DNA of 64,000 nt. Origin: Acanthacorydalis orientalis. Taxonomy: Eukaryota; Arthropoda; Insecta; Megaloptera; Corydalidae. Location: NCBI GenBank assembly GCA_034766995.1, contig CM068316.1, positions 13,697,000 through 13,760,999 of the forward strand, written 5' to 3'. The notes beneath the pieces are model-generated. The model was not told the origin of the DNA and ran no database searches. It saw only the letters and a list, made by a program, of their open reading frames with translations. A program made the position numbers and the translations under genes. Below, piece by piece: positions 24,358-38,307 of this stretch; the stretch's first letter is position 1; every line of letters starts with the position of its first letter.

Positions 24358-24359
<2 letters not shown>

Positions 24360-24404
<45 letters not shown>
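24360..24404. repeat. (AT)n microsatellite
   Basis: 45-bp perfect array that truncates the GC-richer LTR-like segment on its right. Confidence 0.96.
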
Positions 24405-24411
<7 letters not shown>

Positions 24412-24445
24412 TTTCTACATATAAGATTAAAGAAATCAATAAATA

Positions 24446-26925
<2,480 letters not shown>

Positions 26926-26927
26926 TA

Positions 26928-27494
26928 TTAGGTAGAAAAATAAATACGGTGTATGACCTTCAAATTCATATAAATTTTTCTTTTTTTTGATTTTCCTAGC
27001 TATTTTAAGTGAACCAGAACTGTTGAATGACTAACGCCTAACTTTTGTGCAAGATTTCGAATTGTTATGCGTGATTCTGATTCAATTAACACCTTCAGTT
27101 GGTCGTTATGAACTGAAAGACACCTGCGCCGTTCTTTATCTTCAAGAATCTCGTCCCTAGCATGAAATTTTTGGAACCACCATTGCACCGTACCTTCCCT
27201 AACAGTACCCACAACAAAAACATTGTTTAGTTTACGAGCAGTTTCTATTGTATTACCACCCGTTTGGAACTCATACAAAAAATACTCTTACTTGCTTATT
27301 TTCCATTTTAATTCAATAGCCCAATTTGAAACAAAATTAATAATGAAACTAATATCGATATTACCAAAATATAGACCGTAAAATCCATTTTAAAATGATA
27401 TTAATATGAATACGATGAAATGAAACTTTAATTGAAAAAAATTAAGGTTAGAATTCAGAAAACAAAAACCGCAATTATTGTCCTACTAACCTAA
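26928..27494 (-). mobile_element. Truncated mariner, copy C of six (minus strand)
   Basis: On the minus strand the element begins TTAGGTTAGTAGGACAATAA at 27494. It ends at 26928 with TTTATTTTTCTACCTAA, having lost a few bases of the terminal repeat. TA lies outside both ends. It has the same structure as copies A and D: leader, N-terminal transposase codons, then AGGAAAATCAAAAAAAAG joined to the 3' leader with TATATGAATTTGAAGGTCAT. It carries the best-preserved reading frame of the family. Confidence 0.93.
27000..27323 (-). pseudogene. Mariner transposase N-terminal domain, best-kept copy
   Basis: The natural start reads MENKQVRVFF on the minus strand near 27310, followed by a one-base frameshift. 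The frame then runs unbroken for 92 codons: YEFQTGGNTIETARKLNN, VFVVGTVREGTVQWWFQKFH, EDKERRRCLSVHNDQLKVL, ITIRNLAQKLGVSHSTVLVH, LK, stop. This is the paired helix-turn-helix DNA-binding half of a mariner transposase, including the WWFQKF motif. It ends where the linker to the catalytic domain would begin, so no DDE residues are present. Expressed from an internal ATG it could only bind DNA; whether it is expressed is unknown. Confidence 0.9.
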
Positions 27495-27938
27495 TATATA
27501 TCCAGATTAATTTCAATCTCAATAATCTATATGAACAATATTTTTTATGTTATAACAACGTATTAATAAGTTGATTTAGATTTTGATCTGTATCCATCTG
27601 TTTTACATGTCGTATTTTATTATAATACAGAACCCATTTTTGATATTATGTTAAGGTTAGGTTTGCAATTGGAATTCGCTCACTATTTAAGTCGGAAACA
27701 GGAGTCATATTAGATCTTTTCAATTTACATTTATCATACAGTCAATTTCTACCCAATTATTCAGCAATTATCTTCAGAAATTGTAAAGATATGGCTGTAT
27801 TATGAACGCTGACTTCTTTCACGTATAATAACAAATAAAAGTTTCATAATTATTATTTGTAAATTTTTTTTGCAATATTATTAAAATTTCTTTATCAATC
27901 AAAGCGTTTATGTTTCGATATAGTTTATTTTTAAGTGA

Positions 27939-27939
<1 letters not shown>

Positions 27940-27992
<53 letters not shown>
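27940..27992. repeat. (AT)n microsatellite
   Basis: 53-bp perfect array. Confidence 0.96.
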
Positions 27993-27994
<2 letters not shown>

Positions 27995-28739
27995 AAAAAA
28001 TTTTCGTGAAAGCAAATATGTGTTCGTTTACTAACGGTTTGTTAGTTAAATTCTTGGTAGATGTTACAAGTTTTATTAACTGTCTGAATGCTTAACTTGA
28101 ACAAAAACAAAAATTATTTCTATCTACTATGAATATATCATGATTAGACACTTTTACGGTTTTATAGTTTAAACAGACAAATCTCCAGAGTCAAACTAAA
28201 GAAACTAATGTTGTGTTGTTCGTTTACGGCTTCTTCTAAGTCCCAGTTGATATTGCGATAAATTATAACACAACTTTAACTCTTATAAGAAAATCACTTG
28301 TGTACAACTCACTGTTATCCATGAATTCATCACAACTACGCACATTATTATATAGAAAAGTGCAGAAAACTATTAGCACACAACCATAATATCTGATAGA
28401 TAGAATTTATACATTTTAGTCGATATATAACTTATGTCATTTGGAAATAGCGTAATGGAAATAATCTTGAAAGTTCCTTACGTAGATTAAAATTGATATC
28501 TTATTATATTTGTGACCTAACCTAATAATAACTTTTATCAAAACTATTGTATTTACTTATTATAATGTTTTAGTAATAATCATAAGTTTTTTTTTAAAAA
28601 AAAATCATGATAAAAAAATTAAAAAGACATAATATAAATGTACAGAAACGTTAGAATTAAAAATTTCAAATAAAATATACCTGAAAGTTCAATAAAAAAA
28701 GAAAAATTAAATATAGTCATACAAACATTTATGTACTAT

Positions 28740-28741
28740 AC

Positions 28742-28783
<42 letters not shown>

Positions 28784-28790
28784 GTATATT
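28740..28790. repeat. (AT)n microsatellite with CATA/GTAT edges
   Basis: AT run bounded by CATATACATA on the left and GTATATGTAT on the right, making the whole block palindromic. Confidence 0.93.
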
Positions 28791-29022
28791 TAAAAATGTG
28801 TGTATAAATGTGTATAAAGTCGTTTATATAAAAAGGTCTTGTTTTAATATTATATATAAATAATATATTTATAAAACAAAAAAGATAAATAACTGAAATT
28901 TTTCTTGGAAAAAATGCAATAAATTCAAGTGAAAGCTCATTGGATTCCTGTAATGGGGTCCACAGGGAACATTCCGTTATCCCTCTAGGCCAATACGTGT
29001 CAGCCTTATGCATGTATGGATG

Positions 29023-29073
<51 letters not shown>
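29023..29073. repeat. (AT)n microsatellite
   Basis: 50-bp array. Confidence 0.95.
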
Positions 29074-29074
<1 letters not shown>

Positions 29075-29556
29075 TGTACATATGTATATAATATCAATGT
29101 ACATAAGTAGGTTAAAAGGTATATGAAAAACGTATATGAAATCAATTTAGTAAAGAAGCAAAAACATGCTTGCTTAACAAAAAATTACACGCTGGCCGTC
29201 TTATTACATAGGCTTTTTGTTCCCGCCATATATACACACTTGAAAAAATTTCGCTAAAATTGAGCAATTTTTTTCATTTCCTCAGCAGGTCCAATTCAAC
29301 ACACCTGTTCTATTTCATGTTCAACTGTCTCACTCCCGCATAATGCAAATATATATACATGTATCTCAAGCGTACCTTTATGCTTATTACATTTTTTATT
29401 GAAGCCTCCACTTCACCGCATCAAACTGAGCGAGAGCCATTTTTCTTTTATTTTTACTACATGCATAAGCGCCGACTATTTATATCTTGTAGTTTTGTGT
29501 ATACATATTCTGATCACTTTCAGGCTCTCGCTTTTTGTATCGTGATTCAAGATATA

Positions 29557-29557
<1 letters not shown>

Positions 29558-29619
<62 letters not shown>

Positions 29620-29634
29620 AGAATGCGACAAGCG

Positions 29635-29720
<86 letters not shown>
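29558..29720. repeat. Two long (AT)n arrays around a 23-bp spacer
   Basis: Arrays of about 55 and 82 bp flank GTTGAGAATGCGACAAGCGC, a spacer of normal composition. The right-hand array is among the longest perfect runs in the window. Confidence 0.97.
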
Positions 29721-29723
<3 letters not shown>

Positions 29724-30641
29724 CTTATAACAAGTACAATTTATAACATAAGTTTATTTTTGTTTTTCGTATTTTCGCTTATATCCCTAGAGAAAATAGA
29801 AGAATTTTGTTTCTTCTTGAATTACATGTAGATATTTTTCTTAGAATATTACAAATTTAATTATACAAAGTTAAATATAAGTATCATGTATTACACTCTA
29901 ATTTTTGTCAAAATATATAAGAAATTATTTTTTCATGTTAACATCATGAACATATTAATTAAATGAGATAAAAAATATATTTTCTTTTAGATTCAAATCA
30001 TGTATGTTTTTTCATATAATTAAATAGTTAATTATAAACTCTAAAGTATAAAGTGTACTATACATTAACATTTTCAATTAGTTGTACGCTGAATTATATT
30101 AATGAAAACTCGTATTTTTAAGTTGAAATAATTTTATTATTTAATGAAAACCAGAAATATTTTTTTAATAAATGTTGTTTGTATTCTAATTGACGTTACT
30201 TAGTTAAGAATTTAAATTGTAAACATTTTCAATCATATATCAATTGGAATACTAAACATTTTTTTGTTTTATATTTTTTTGTCTCTAACAAGACAGAATC
30301 TAATATAATCTTTATCAGGTTTAAGTTGAAAACGATTAATAGATATTTTTAAGGATTTTTCATGTACTTGTTGCAGGAATATAATAATAATTTAAGAATG
30401 TACATTAAATAAGAAGACATTGGTTTTATTAGAATAAAAAAATTAGAATACAATACTCTCAACGAAGAATACATCAGTTAATAGGAATGTAAGTAAAAAT
30501 AGAGATGAGAAGGTAACGTGTATTAGATATAATAAAAGCGGTTAAAATGGTGCTGAACATTTATTAGTTATTGAAAATACCTTTAGCAATATAAATAAAA
30601 TATTCAAAATATGCCAAATATTTGAAAATTTTGAAAAAATA

Positions 30642-31473
30642 CGACGGTCGTTTAATAAGTTTAGTAAATTTTTTGGACGTGGTGCCACCATTCATATGAT
30701 AACGTCACGGATATCAAGTGTTACTTGTAAAATTAGCAACGGCAAAATTTCAACCAGAAGCGATGCCTTATTTACGTTCTACAGATGTTTGTGGCAGTTT
30801 ACGCAAAAATGGAAAAAATGAGCAAACATTTTGCATCGATTCGTCACCGTGCATGAAACATAGATCATCACTACACACCTGAGTCGAAGCCGCAGTTAAA
30901 GCAGTGGATAAGGACTGGTGAAAGTGCACCGAAGAAGGTGATGACAGTTTTGTTAGCTGGAAAGACAATGGCTACTATTTTTTGGAATTCTTAAGCGATC
31001 ATTCTGATTGACTACTTAACGAAAAGAAAAACGATAAGAGAAGTCTATCATGCAACATTATTGTACAGTTTGAAAAAAGAATTTAAACAGACACGGCCAA
31101 GATTCGCATAAAAAAAGTGTTCTTTCACCAGGACAACACACCGTCATACAAAGCGACCATCGTAATGGTAAAACTGCAAGAATTGGGCTTTGAACTGATT
31201 CTTCATCCACCCTATTCTCTACGCTTGGCCCAGAGAATAGGGGTTCTTCTTAGAGGACTTCTTCCTCTTCCTAAACTTGAAAATTTATTTTGGTGGGAAG
31301 AAATTCTCGTTGAATGAGGATGTCATTGCTGCCGTCAATGTGTATTTTGTAGACTCGCTGGGCCAAGTGTATAGCAGCCCTCAATAGAGACTATGTTGAG
31401 AAATAAAATCGTTTTTTTCCTTCAAAAATGGTGGTGAACTTACTTTTTTACCATTCTTATCAAACGACCCACG
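30642..31473 (+). mobile_element. Internally deleted mariner with GGTCGTTTRATAAG ends
   Basis: The left end CGACGGTCGTTTAATAAG and the right end, reading CGTGGGTCGTTTGATAAG on the minus strand, are good inverted repeats. They are flanked by TA at 30640-30641 and 31474-31475. At 832 bp the element lacks about 450 bp relative to a full mariner, mostly the DNA-binding half. The remaining sequence encodes the catalytic half of a DD34D transposase, heavily damaged. This lineage differs from both the six short copies and the element at 15.4 kb. Confidence 0.93.
30825..31407 (+). pseudogene. Mariner transposase catalytic-half pseudogene
   Basis: Translation with frameshifts gives HRFVTVHET followed by a stop. 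The family has DETW here, so the first catalytic aspartate is histidine and the tryptophan is a stop. Then come HYTPESKPQLKQW, GESAPKKVMTV, LAGKTMATIFW and DYLTKRKTIREVYHA. At 31117 it reads VFFHQDNTPSYKATIVMVKL, which keeps the second aspartate, and then ELGFELILHPPYS. Just before the third aspartate, an insertion containing an inverted copy of the preceding bases disrupts the frame. After it DFFLFLNLKIYFGGKKFS, NEDVIAAVNVYF and finally WAKCIAALNRDYVEK with stop at 31405-31407 are readable. Inactive. Confidence 0.92.
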
Positions 31474-32119
31474 TATATAGTCTTCTAGGAGAAAATAAAA
31501 ACTATATCATGGGTATTTAATTCAACTTCGAGATGGGGTTGGACATTTTTGGCATAAAAAATATTAAGCATAGAGATAATAAGACATTTGGATGAAAATA
31601 AAAGCCTGTGTTAAAAAAATACAAAATAATGAATAGAAATCTTGACTGAAGAAGGTTTTAATTTAGAATGGTGATGATTTATATTTAGTTGAATTCATAA
31701 CGATTATATATTACGAAATTCTTTGACCTCAACAAATCTTTGATAGTAGAGTTCTACAGTAGTAAATAACAGAAGATCTTAGATACAATAAAAAGTTAAT
31801 ATTCATTTGTTGTTAACAAAATATTTTATCTGTTCCTATGATAACATTTCTCTTTGTTGTGTCGATGAGTTAATAAACAAGAAGATTGAAGAGTGAAATA
31901 GTGTCAATTTTTTTTTCTTGTGTCAAAAGAATATCATTTATATAAACCTCTTCAAAAATTTGCTAAATAGTTAGAAATACTTAAGAATAAAGACCGTTGC
32001 ATGAGCCTCTATTCAAGAATTCATATATTTTAGTGATTTTGATTCATAGTTGAATACTTGTTTCAAATTTAATAATAAAAACATAAATATCTACATATTT
32101 AGAGAAATATATGTACAAA

Positions 32120-32143
32120 CATATATATATATATATTTATATA

Positions 32144-32187
<44 letters not shown>
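32120..32187. repeat. (AT)n array with TTTATA units at left
   Basis: Two TATATTTATA units precede an uninterrupted AT run. Confidence 0.93.
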
Positions 32188-32190
<3 letters not shown>

Positions 32191-33040
32191 GATGCTTCTA
32201 TGAATAAATATTTTCAAATTTTATTTATCTTAACAATATTTTATCTTTCACAAATTATTTTTTTTCTAACTCTACATGTGCCTTAGAGGATGAAAGCATC
32301 ATATCGAAGGCTGTGTAAACAATAACCAGAAATTATTAATAACTGTTTGTTCAAAATTTGGATTTGAATACTTATTGTGGATTGAAGGGGAGAAAAAAAT
32401 AGTTTTGATAATGAATTGAAAAAACTTTATTTTAAATGTTCTGTTTGAAAAAATGTCAGTTCTAGGAAATTATTATTTTTTGCATCATGTACGTTCACTC
32501 GAATGCATTCATTAACAGGAGAAATAGGTAAATTACATTTACGGTAAGTACTGCAAGTAAAATAATTCAACAGGGAAAAGTAATTATGCTACACTAGACA
32601 TTGTCACGTATATATATATATATATATATATATCTGACATTTAATAAAAAAAAGTTAATTAAATATGAAACACTATACAAAAAATATTTTAAATTAAAAA
32701 TATTAATTATTAATATTTCATAAATACATGCTTCTATTAATTATAAAATAACAATATGAAAAATGTTCCATATTGTTGCTTTATATTCAATGGAATCTAC
32801 AATTTTAATTGGAGAATTTTAATATATTTTATAAAGCTCTAAAAATAGTCTATTATTTAATATTAATGAAGTTGTCAAATCATCATTATTAAAACATGTA
32901 TCATAAATAGAAATAAAATTATATTTACTTGTAAAAAAAATTATTTAATAAATGATGCATAATTAAATTGGAGGGACAAAGTAGAAACGTATAATAATAA
33001 TTATTATTCCACTTCATAAAGTAATGTGATTAAAAATACA

Positions 33041-33042
<2 letters not shown>

Positions 33043-33096
<54 letters not shown>
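33043..33096. repeat. (AT)n microsatellite
   Basis: About 54 bp, perfect. Confidence 0.95.
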
Positions 33097-33100
<4 letters not shown>

Positions 33101-33390
33101 TGTAAATTTAAGCTGTAAAGAATTTTAAAATGTATGAAAAATTGAGATAATTGGTAATAAAATGTTATAGTATAGTTTTTGGCACTGAAGTTAAATTTAT
33201 TTTCTCAAATGTTTTTTTTACTCACACAAGAAACAATTATTTTCTAATCATAAATTCTCAATAATTGATAATTTTCCATTTTTATTTATATGTGTATTTA
33301 CATTGGAGATACTATCATCATAACAACAATAAAATACAGAAACTGAGGAACTTTTCGATACATTTTACTCAGGTCGTTGTGCATTTTAGG

Positions 33391-33414
33391 TTATGTGCAT
33401 CGAAATGCACATAA
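33391..33414. repeat. Perfect 10-bp hairpin with CGAA loop
   Basis: TTATGTGCAT-CGAA-ATGCACATAA. The stem extends by two more base pairs if a G-T wobble is allowed. There is no T-run after it and no flanking gene. It could be a structured RNA stem or chance. Confidence 0.6.
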
Positions 33415-35197
33415 TCAAAAATAAGAAATGAACAAAAATCAATAATAAATTATTAAGATTTATGATAGAAAACACAATTGTGGTATGTAAAATGACCGAA
33501 AAAAATTGTTTGGAGAAAAGTTATAGTAATTGTATATTTTTAATAAATATTTTTAGTTTATTTTGTGTTTTTATATTTTTAAAATTATATAAGAATTTAA
33601 TTTTTAGAAAATGTTTATACATATATAAATATATCTATATATATATATATGTAAATATGTATATATATATAATATCCAAAAATAATTGAATTCAAAATGT
33701 ATGTAAGAAATACAATCATTCTTATGCAAATATCAGTATTGCAATTGAATGTGCAAACTGAATGGCGTACTTTAACTTTGTATATGATACCCAATAATAC
33801 TTCTGTCATATTCTGATTCTAATAAAACAATGTTAATCTTGAAGTAATTTTAAAAATAAATTTTAAAGAATAAAATTGTAAGAATTTATATTTCTATTCA
33901 TTTTTTATGTAAATATAGGGATGTTTTAATATCCTTAAAAATATACTTTTTTTGTACTAAAAGTACACGGTATGTTGTTCGTTTTAACAATTATAATTCT
34001 TAATAATTTCCTCAATTTAAACGAGACTTTTATGTTTTTTACTGATTTATTTCAACTTATTATGAAAACACTAATATTTTGGCTTTTTTTAAGAAACAAT
34101 ACTAATAATAACGATTTATTTGTATCTATACTTTTATATACATAATTGATAAAAAATTAATAATTAAAATAAAGCTATTGAAGTGGTTTTACGGCTTTAT
34201 ATATTTTTCAAGATTAAAAATACATTTTTTATTTTAAGAAACAGAAAATCAAAATTTTTCTACAATTTCTGTGGTTTTAAATATTTCTCTAGTTTCATAG
34301 TATTACGAAATAGAATTTTAAGTTAATATTATTTTATTGTTTTCTGATATAATATTTGTTTTATTTTTTTAATCGGTTTAATAAAATTTTACACTAAAAT
34401 TATTATAATTATAAATCACCAATTTTTAAAAATTAATTTTTACCTACCCCACAAACCATAAAAATTTTTTTCATCAAAATATTGAATTATTTAATGATCA
34501 TTTTTTTATTGTTGCTTATGTGCGTTTCTATGGAAAGAATATTATATTCAAAGCGCTAAAATAAAGATAAAAATCGTTAAGACAAAAATCTAAGAATGTT
34601 TTCAGTAAATTCTCTTTCATACATTTTTATTAATTTTACTATTTAAAATATAATTAAATAGTAATATATAATATAAATGTGTGGACGACTATAAAAGAAA
34701 CAAATAAATAATGATTTGTACCAGTACATAATATATAAAATATGACTTAGTACATAAGATAAAATGAAATTGAAAGTATCGTTAGGTTTGGTGATGACAC
34801 AAGTCAATATGTATGAATGGAGTACAAGATGCAGAACTTAAAAATGTAGCATATTTTAAAAGTAGTAAAGAAAAAATATTAATTTGTTAAAGATAGATAG
34901 ATATTAGGGGGTTTAAGGGTGCATAAACAACTAAGATCACAAGTACACATTTCATTTCTTGTAGGTTAAAATTCTGAACATATATTAAAATTATGTTATC
35001 AGTTCACAGTTTAGAATTTAACTAACTTTATTTTCTATAAATTATGATTGGTGGATTTAATGAATTTTATATTTTAAATACCTGAAGATTATTTTTTTGA
35101 TTCAGTAATATTAAAAGATTAAAAAAACTAAGTGCATTAAGATTTTATGCTCACCTCTTCTCTTATTAAAATATGACATACGTTCGTATTGTCGCTA

Positions 35198-35199
35198 TA

Positions 35200-35240
<41 letters not shown>
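35198..35240. repeat. (AT)n microsatellite
   Basis: 43-bp array. Confidence 0.94.
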
Positions 35241-35244
<4 letters not shown>

Positions 35245-35947
35245 TTATTTTATTTATGTAATGAGAAAATTCGGTTTTACTAAAAAACGAAGCAAATACG
35301 TTCGGAATTATTTTAGAATTAAAAAAATATTTGTTAACTAAATAAAAAACTAAATGCTTTTAAACCATGCTATCACATTCCAGTATTGAATATAAATAGA
35401 ATTCTCAAAATAAAAACAAGAATTATGTACTTATAAACTTGTGATTTTGAGTTTGACTTACTTCTGAGAGACTTCTGAAGACAAATTATATTAAATATTC
35501 ATAGCTATTTCCATATGTACTTTATTTCTGTGTATAAAATGTATGTAATTGAAAAATCAAATATTATTTTCAATGAATTTGAAGAACCATTCATTTCAGG
35601 AACAAGTAAATAATTTTTTTTTCAAAGAATTCGAGTCGAATTCCTTAGATATATTATAAACAAGAACTAATTGATTCTATCATAAAAATAAAATAAAAAG
35701 TATTCTAAATTTACCAACATCAGAGTTAATTAGATATTGGAGCTCGAACGTGATAATAATTAAATTTGTGTTACAGTTATCATCACTAGAGGTATCTTTA
35801 GACCCTAAATAATCAATCAACCAATCATAAATCAGTATTAATATTAACTGTTAATCGAAAATCTAATTTATTAACTATATTGCTACATCAATTTCTGTAT
35901 AGTCTCATTGAAAATTCAACTCGAATAACATACACACACATACATAC

Positions 35948-35952
<5 letters not shown>

Positions 35953-35999
<47 letters not shown>
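35953..35999. repeat. (AT)n microsatellite with (CA)n/CATA left edge
   Basis: ACACACACATACATACACAT passes into a 47-bp AT array. Confidence 0.94.
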
Positions 36000-36002
<3 letters not shown>

Positions 36003-36629
36003 TATTCATATATTTTTAGACATTTGGGGAAATTTTTAAAAAATAAGTAAGATCTAATTGAAAAGTAAATTGTATCATATAATTTATCTACAGTTCTTGC
36101 TTTTATATATATATATATATACAAAGAGAAAAGAAAATCGTCAAATTTCTTAAGACTATTGTTTGCTTTTATTAGGGTCAATACATTTAATTTCTTGGTA
36201 AATAGTTTAATGTTTTGGATTAATGTATTTCTAAAGATTCCTAAAAGTTTTTTTTTAGTGAAATTTTATTTTCAAAAGAATACTAATTTTTTACTCTCAA
36301 ACAGAATTTTCATTCAATATCTTTAAGAATTTCAGTTCTCAAATGGATTATATAAATCAATTGTTTTAAATTTTGTAAGAACAAATCAAAAAATAGAAAA
36401 TTTTTGATTAAAAGGAAACCAGTAGGTAAAGTAAGTGAAAATTATATGAAAATAGAGATATCGCAAGGAAACTATTCCAGAAAATTCAAATGGAGAGATA
36501 AACGAGAAAGTTTTAATGCGGATCGATTCAAAACGATGCTTTTAAATGTTCTTTAATATCAATATAGTCCTTAAGTTACAATATAATTCTGACATTGTCG
36601 CTAAATTCCTTTTCACAAATGAATTCTTT

Positions 36630-37215
36630 TTTCGTCCCATAAATCATAAACAATTCTAATCAATTTTGTTTAATAAATTATTATTATTAACACTTTTGAT
36701 TGTTGTTTATGTGAATTCAAGAGATTCGATGAGATTGAAATCATCCGCAAAGTATCAAGGTACAGAAAAATCATCCTTAGCGCTCTGTGGAGGAAGGTAG
36801 TGCCATATAAATATGCATTAACAACAATTATAATGACGAATAATGATTTATTGAACCTTTTTGTGGTCTGCGGGGTAAAAAAATAATTTATGATGACCAG
36901 TAAGTTTACCCTTTATGAGGTCTCAATACGATAAAGTTAAACCACATACAATAAGAGCCATCATGAACACCTTAGAATATTTTACAGGTCGATTATTTTT
37001 TCATTTTGATAGTATTGGTGGGTCAAGTTATTCACCGAATTTAACTGCACCATTTTTAAACGAACATTTGAAAACAAATAAATAGAAGTAATCCACAATA
37101 ATTATCACGTTTAAAAAAAATAACACTGAAAATTAAACTGCTGAACAACCAATGATAATATTAACTAAAATAATTGAAAAAAAGTAAGTAGACTATAAAA
37201 CAGTAGAAGTAGCCA
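36630..37215 (+). pseudogene. Decayed mariner transposase relic
   Basis: From about 36935 a frame reads YDKVKPHTIRAIMNTLEYF, TGRLFFHFDSIGG and SSYSPNLTAPFLNEHLK before a stop near 37083. This follows the mariner plan HDNARPH.....TL......HPPYSPDLAPSDYHLF..L at the correct spacing, so the second catalytic block and the YSPDLAP block are visible. Both aspartates are uncertain: YDK replaces HDN, and the D of APSD is lost. Upstream, 36640-36870, A/T-rich sequence including AATGATTTATTGAACCTTTTTG is also found near 50370. No terminal repeats were found. Confidence 0.55.
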
Positions 37216-37568
37216 AGACGATTATTCAAAAAAAAGATTTTTCATCAATGATACAATAATGTTACAATAAAACTAATTACTAATTTTGTTTAATTATTAA
37301 AAAAATATTAAACCATTCAAAAGTTTATAACAGAATAAATGTAGCTAAGAACGATTACTTACATCTTATATTCAGAATGTGTATATTTATTTTGTTAAAT
37401 GGCAAGCCATTAAGGATAATAGTAACTATTAAAATATACAGAGAACTTAAAATAATAACTAAACATTTGAATAATTAAGTTATATTTGCAATGAATGTTT
37501 CCGTAAGCTTAATAATTATAACTAATGAATAGAATGTGAAGCATTTCATCTTTTTAACTATTTATTAA

Positions 37569-37607
37569 TTTCTTTCTCTCTCTACATATATATATATATA
37601 TATATAT
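37569..37607. repeat. Compound (CT)n(AT)n array
   Basis: TTTCTCTCTCTACA leads into an AT run. On the minus strand this is (AT)n followed by (GA)n. It is the tail side of the minus-strand LINE relic next to it. Confidence 0.85.
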
Positions 37608-37609
37608 TA

Positions 37610-37842
37610 TCCTCATCATCATTATCAACAACAACCTCTGTCAATCCACTGCTAGATAAAGGCCTCTTCCCCATGATGTTACATTTTGTACATTTCAATG
37701 CCTCTCTTTTTGATTGGTTTCCAATAAAAATTTTAATTTCCTTATTTCACCTGCTCATTGGTCTCTTTCTTGGTCTGTTTATATTCTTTGTTTCCCAGTT
37801 AATAATTTCTGTTGTCATCGGTTTTCTTCTCTTCGTGATATA
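37610..37842 (-). pseudogene. LINE reverse-transcriptase C-terminal relic and tail
   Basis: The minus strand reads RKPMTTEIINWETKNINR, then PRKRPMSR*NKEIKIF and IGNQSKREALKC. After one frameshift it reads GEEAFI*QWIDRGCC and stops at 37625-37627. This matches the C-terminus of a widespread arthropod non-LTR element: W.P....RGRP..RW.D.I..IAG..W....R..W...EEAFVQQWTDRGC. The stop in EEAFI*QW is CAG to TAG, and the stop after SR is TGG to TGA. The 3' tail is made of GTTGTTGTTGATAATGATGA, a trinucleotide tail usual for such elements. The plus-strand open frame over the same bases is an antisense artefact. Confidence 0.75.
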
Positions 37843-38233
37843 TATATATATATATATATATGAGAATGATTATCTCATTCAATTTAAAATTAAACAAAAA
37901 TAGAATGGTTAAAGACAAATAATGAAATTCATTATAAATTCTGCTGTTTATTTAACAATTTAATATTAAATATATATATACTTTTGTGTCGGGAACGATT
38001 TTAAGAATTTTTAATTAATGTATAACTTTATATGTGTAAATATTAATTATTTATTAATACGCTTACTTATTGAAAAAAATATATTTCTTAAAAAGTTAAC
38101 ATTTATTATATACCTTTTCTTGTTTTATATTTATATAAAATGGTAACTATATTTTTCTTGAAGAATAATAATTTAATTAAACTTTTCGCACTTAATTTGC
38201 AGACGTTTTTATAATAAATTATGTTTGTAATCG

Positions 38234-38234
<1 letters not shown>

Positions 38235-38303
<69 letters not shown>
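38235..38303. repeat. (AT)n array with periodic CATA
   Basis: ACATA interruptions recur about 28 bp apart. Confidence 0.93.

Positions 38304-38307
<4 letters not shown>

Larger units (their letters stand above)
23980..24359 (+). mobile_element. Candidate LTR-retrotransposon remnant
   Basis: The segment starts TGTCATAGC at 23980. It has a strong TATA box, TATAAAAAGG (24047-24056), an initiator-like ATTCAAAC about 35 bp further on, and three AATAAA-containing repeats. This is the promoter and poly(A) layout of an LTR. It is followed by TTGGTGACAGCGGCTAAAG (24272-24290), which resembles the TTGG(C/T)GAC start of the primer-binding region after many arthropod Ty3/Gypsy LTRs. The following 80 bases, with CGGGCAACGAAGGGAACCG, are markedly GC-richer and end abruptly in an AT array. 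No second LTR and no gag or pol is visible, and the 3' boundary is not a clean CA. The call is inference from layout; a decayed Pol II promoter is the alternative. Confidence 0.4.
27495..30639. other. AT-rich, microsatellite-rich region
   Basis: No gene recognised. Islands of more balanced sequence lie at 28920-29010 and 29160-29345 and have no identified content. Confidence 0.55.
31474..36629. other. AT-rich desert with scattered arrays
   Basis: Frames at 32050, 33462 and 33615 (minus) are driven by AT arrays. No RNA gene, transposon end or domain was recognised. AT arrays lie at 32610, 33624, 36102 and the sites listed separately. Confidence 0.55.

Noticed and set aside
30768..30968. Minus-strand frame of 66 codons
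   Set aside because: It is antisense to the transposase pseudogene on the plus strand, which gives recognisable mariner motifs.
34681..34930. Possible coding island with GGATGACGAC-like sequence
   Set aside because: No frame stays open beyond chance and there are no splice or domain signals.
37673..37903. Plus-strand hydrophobic frame of 76 codons resembling a membrane protein
   Set aside because: It is antisense to the LINE C-terminal relic. The hydrophobicity comes from the T-rich complement.
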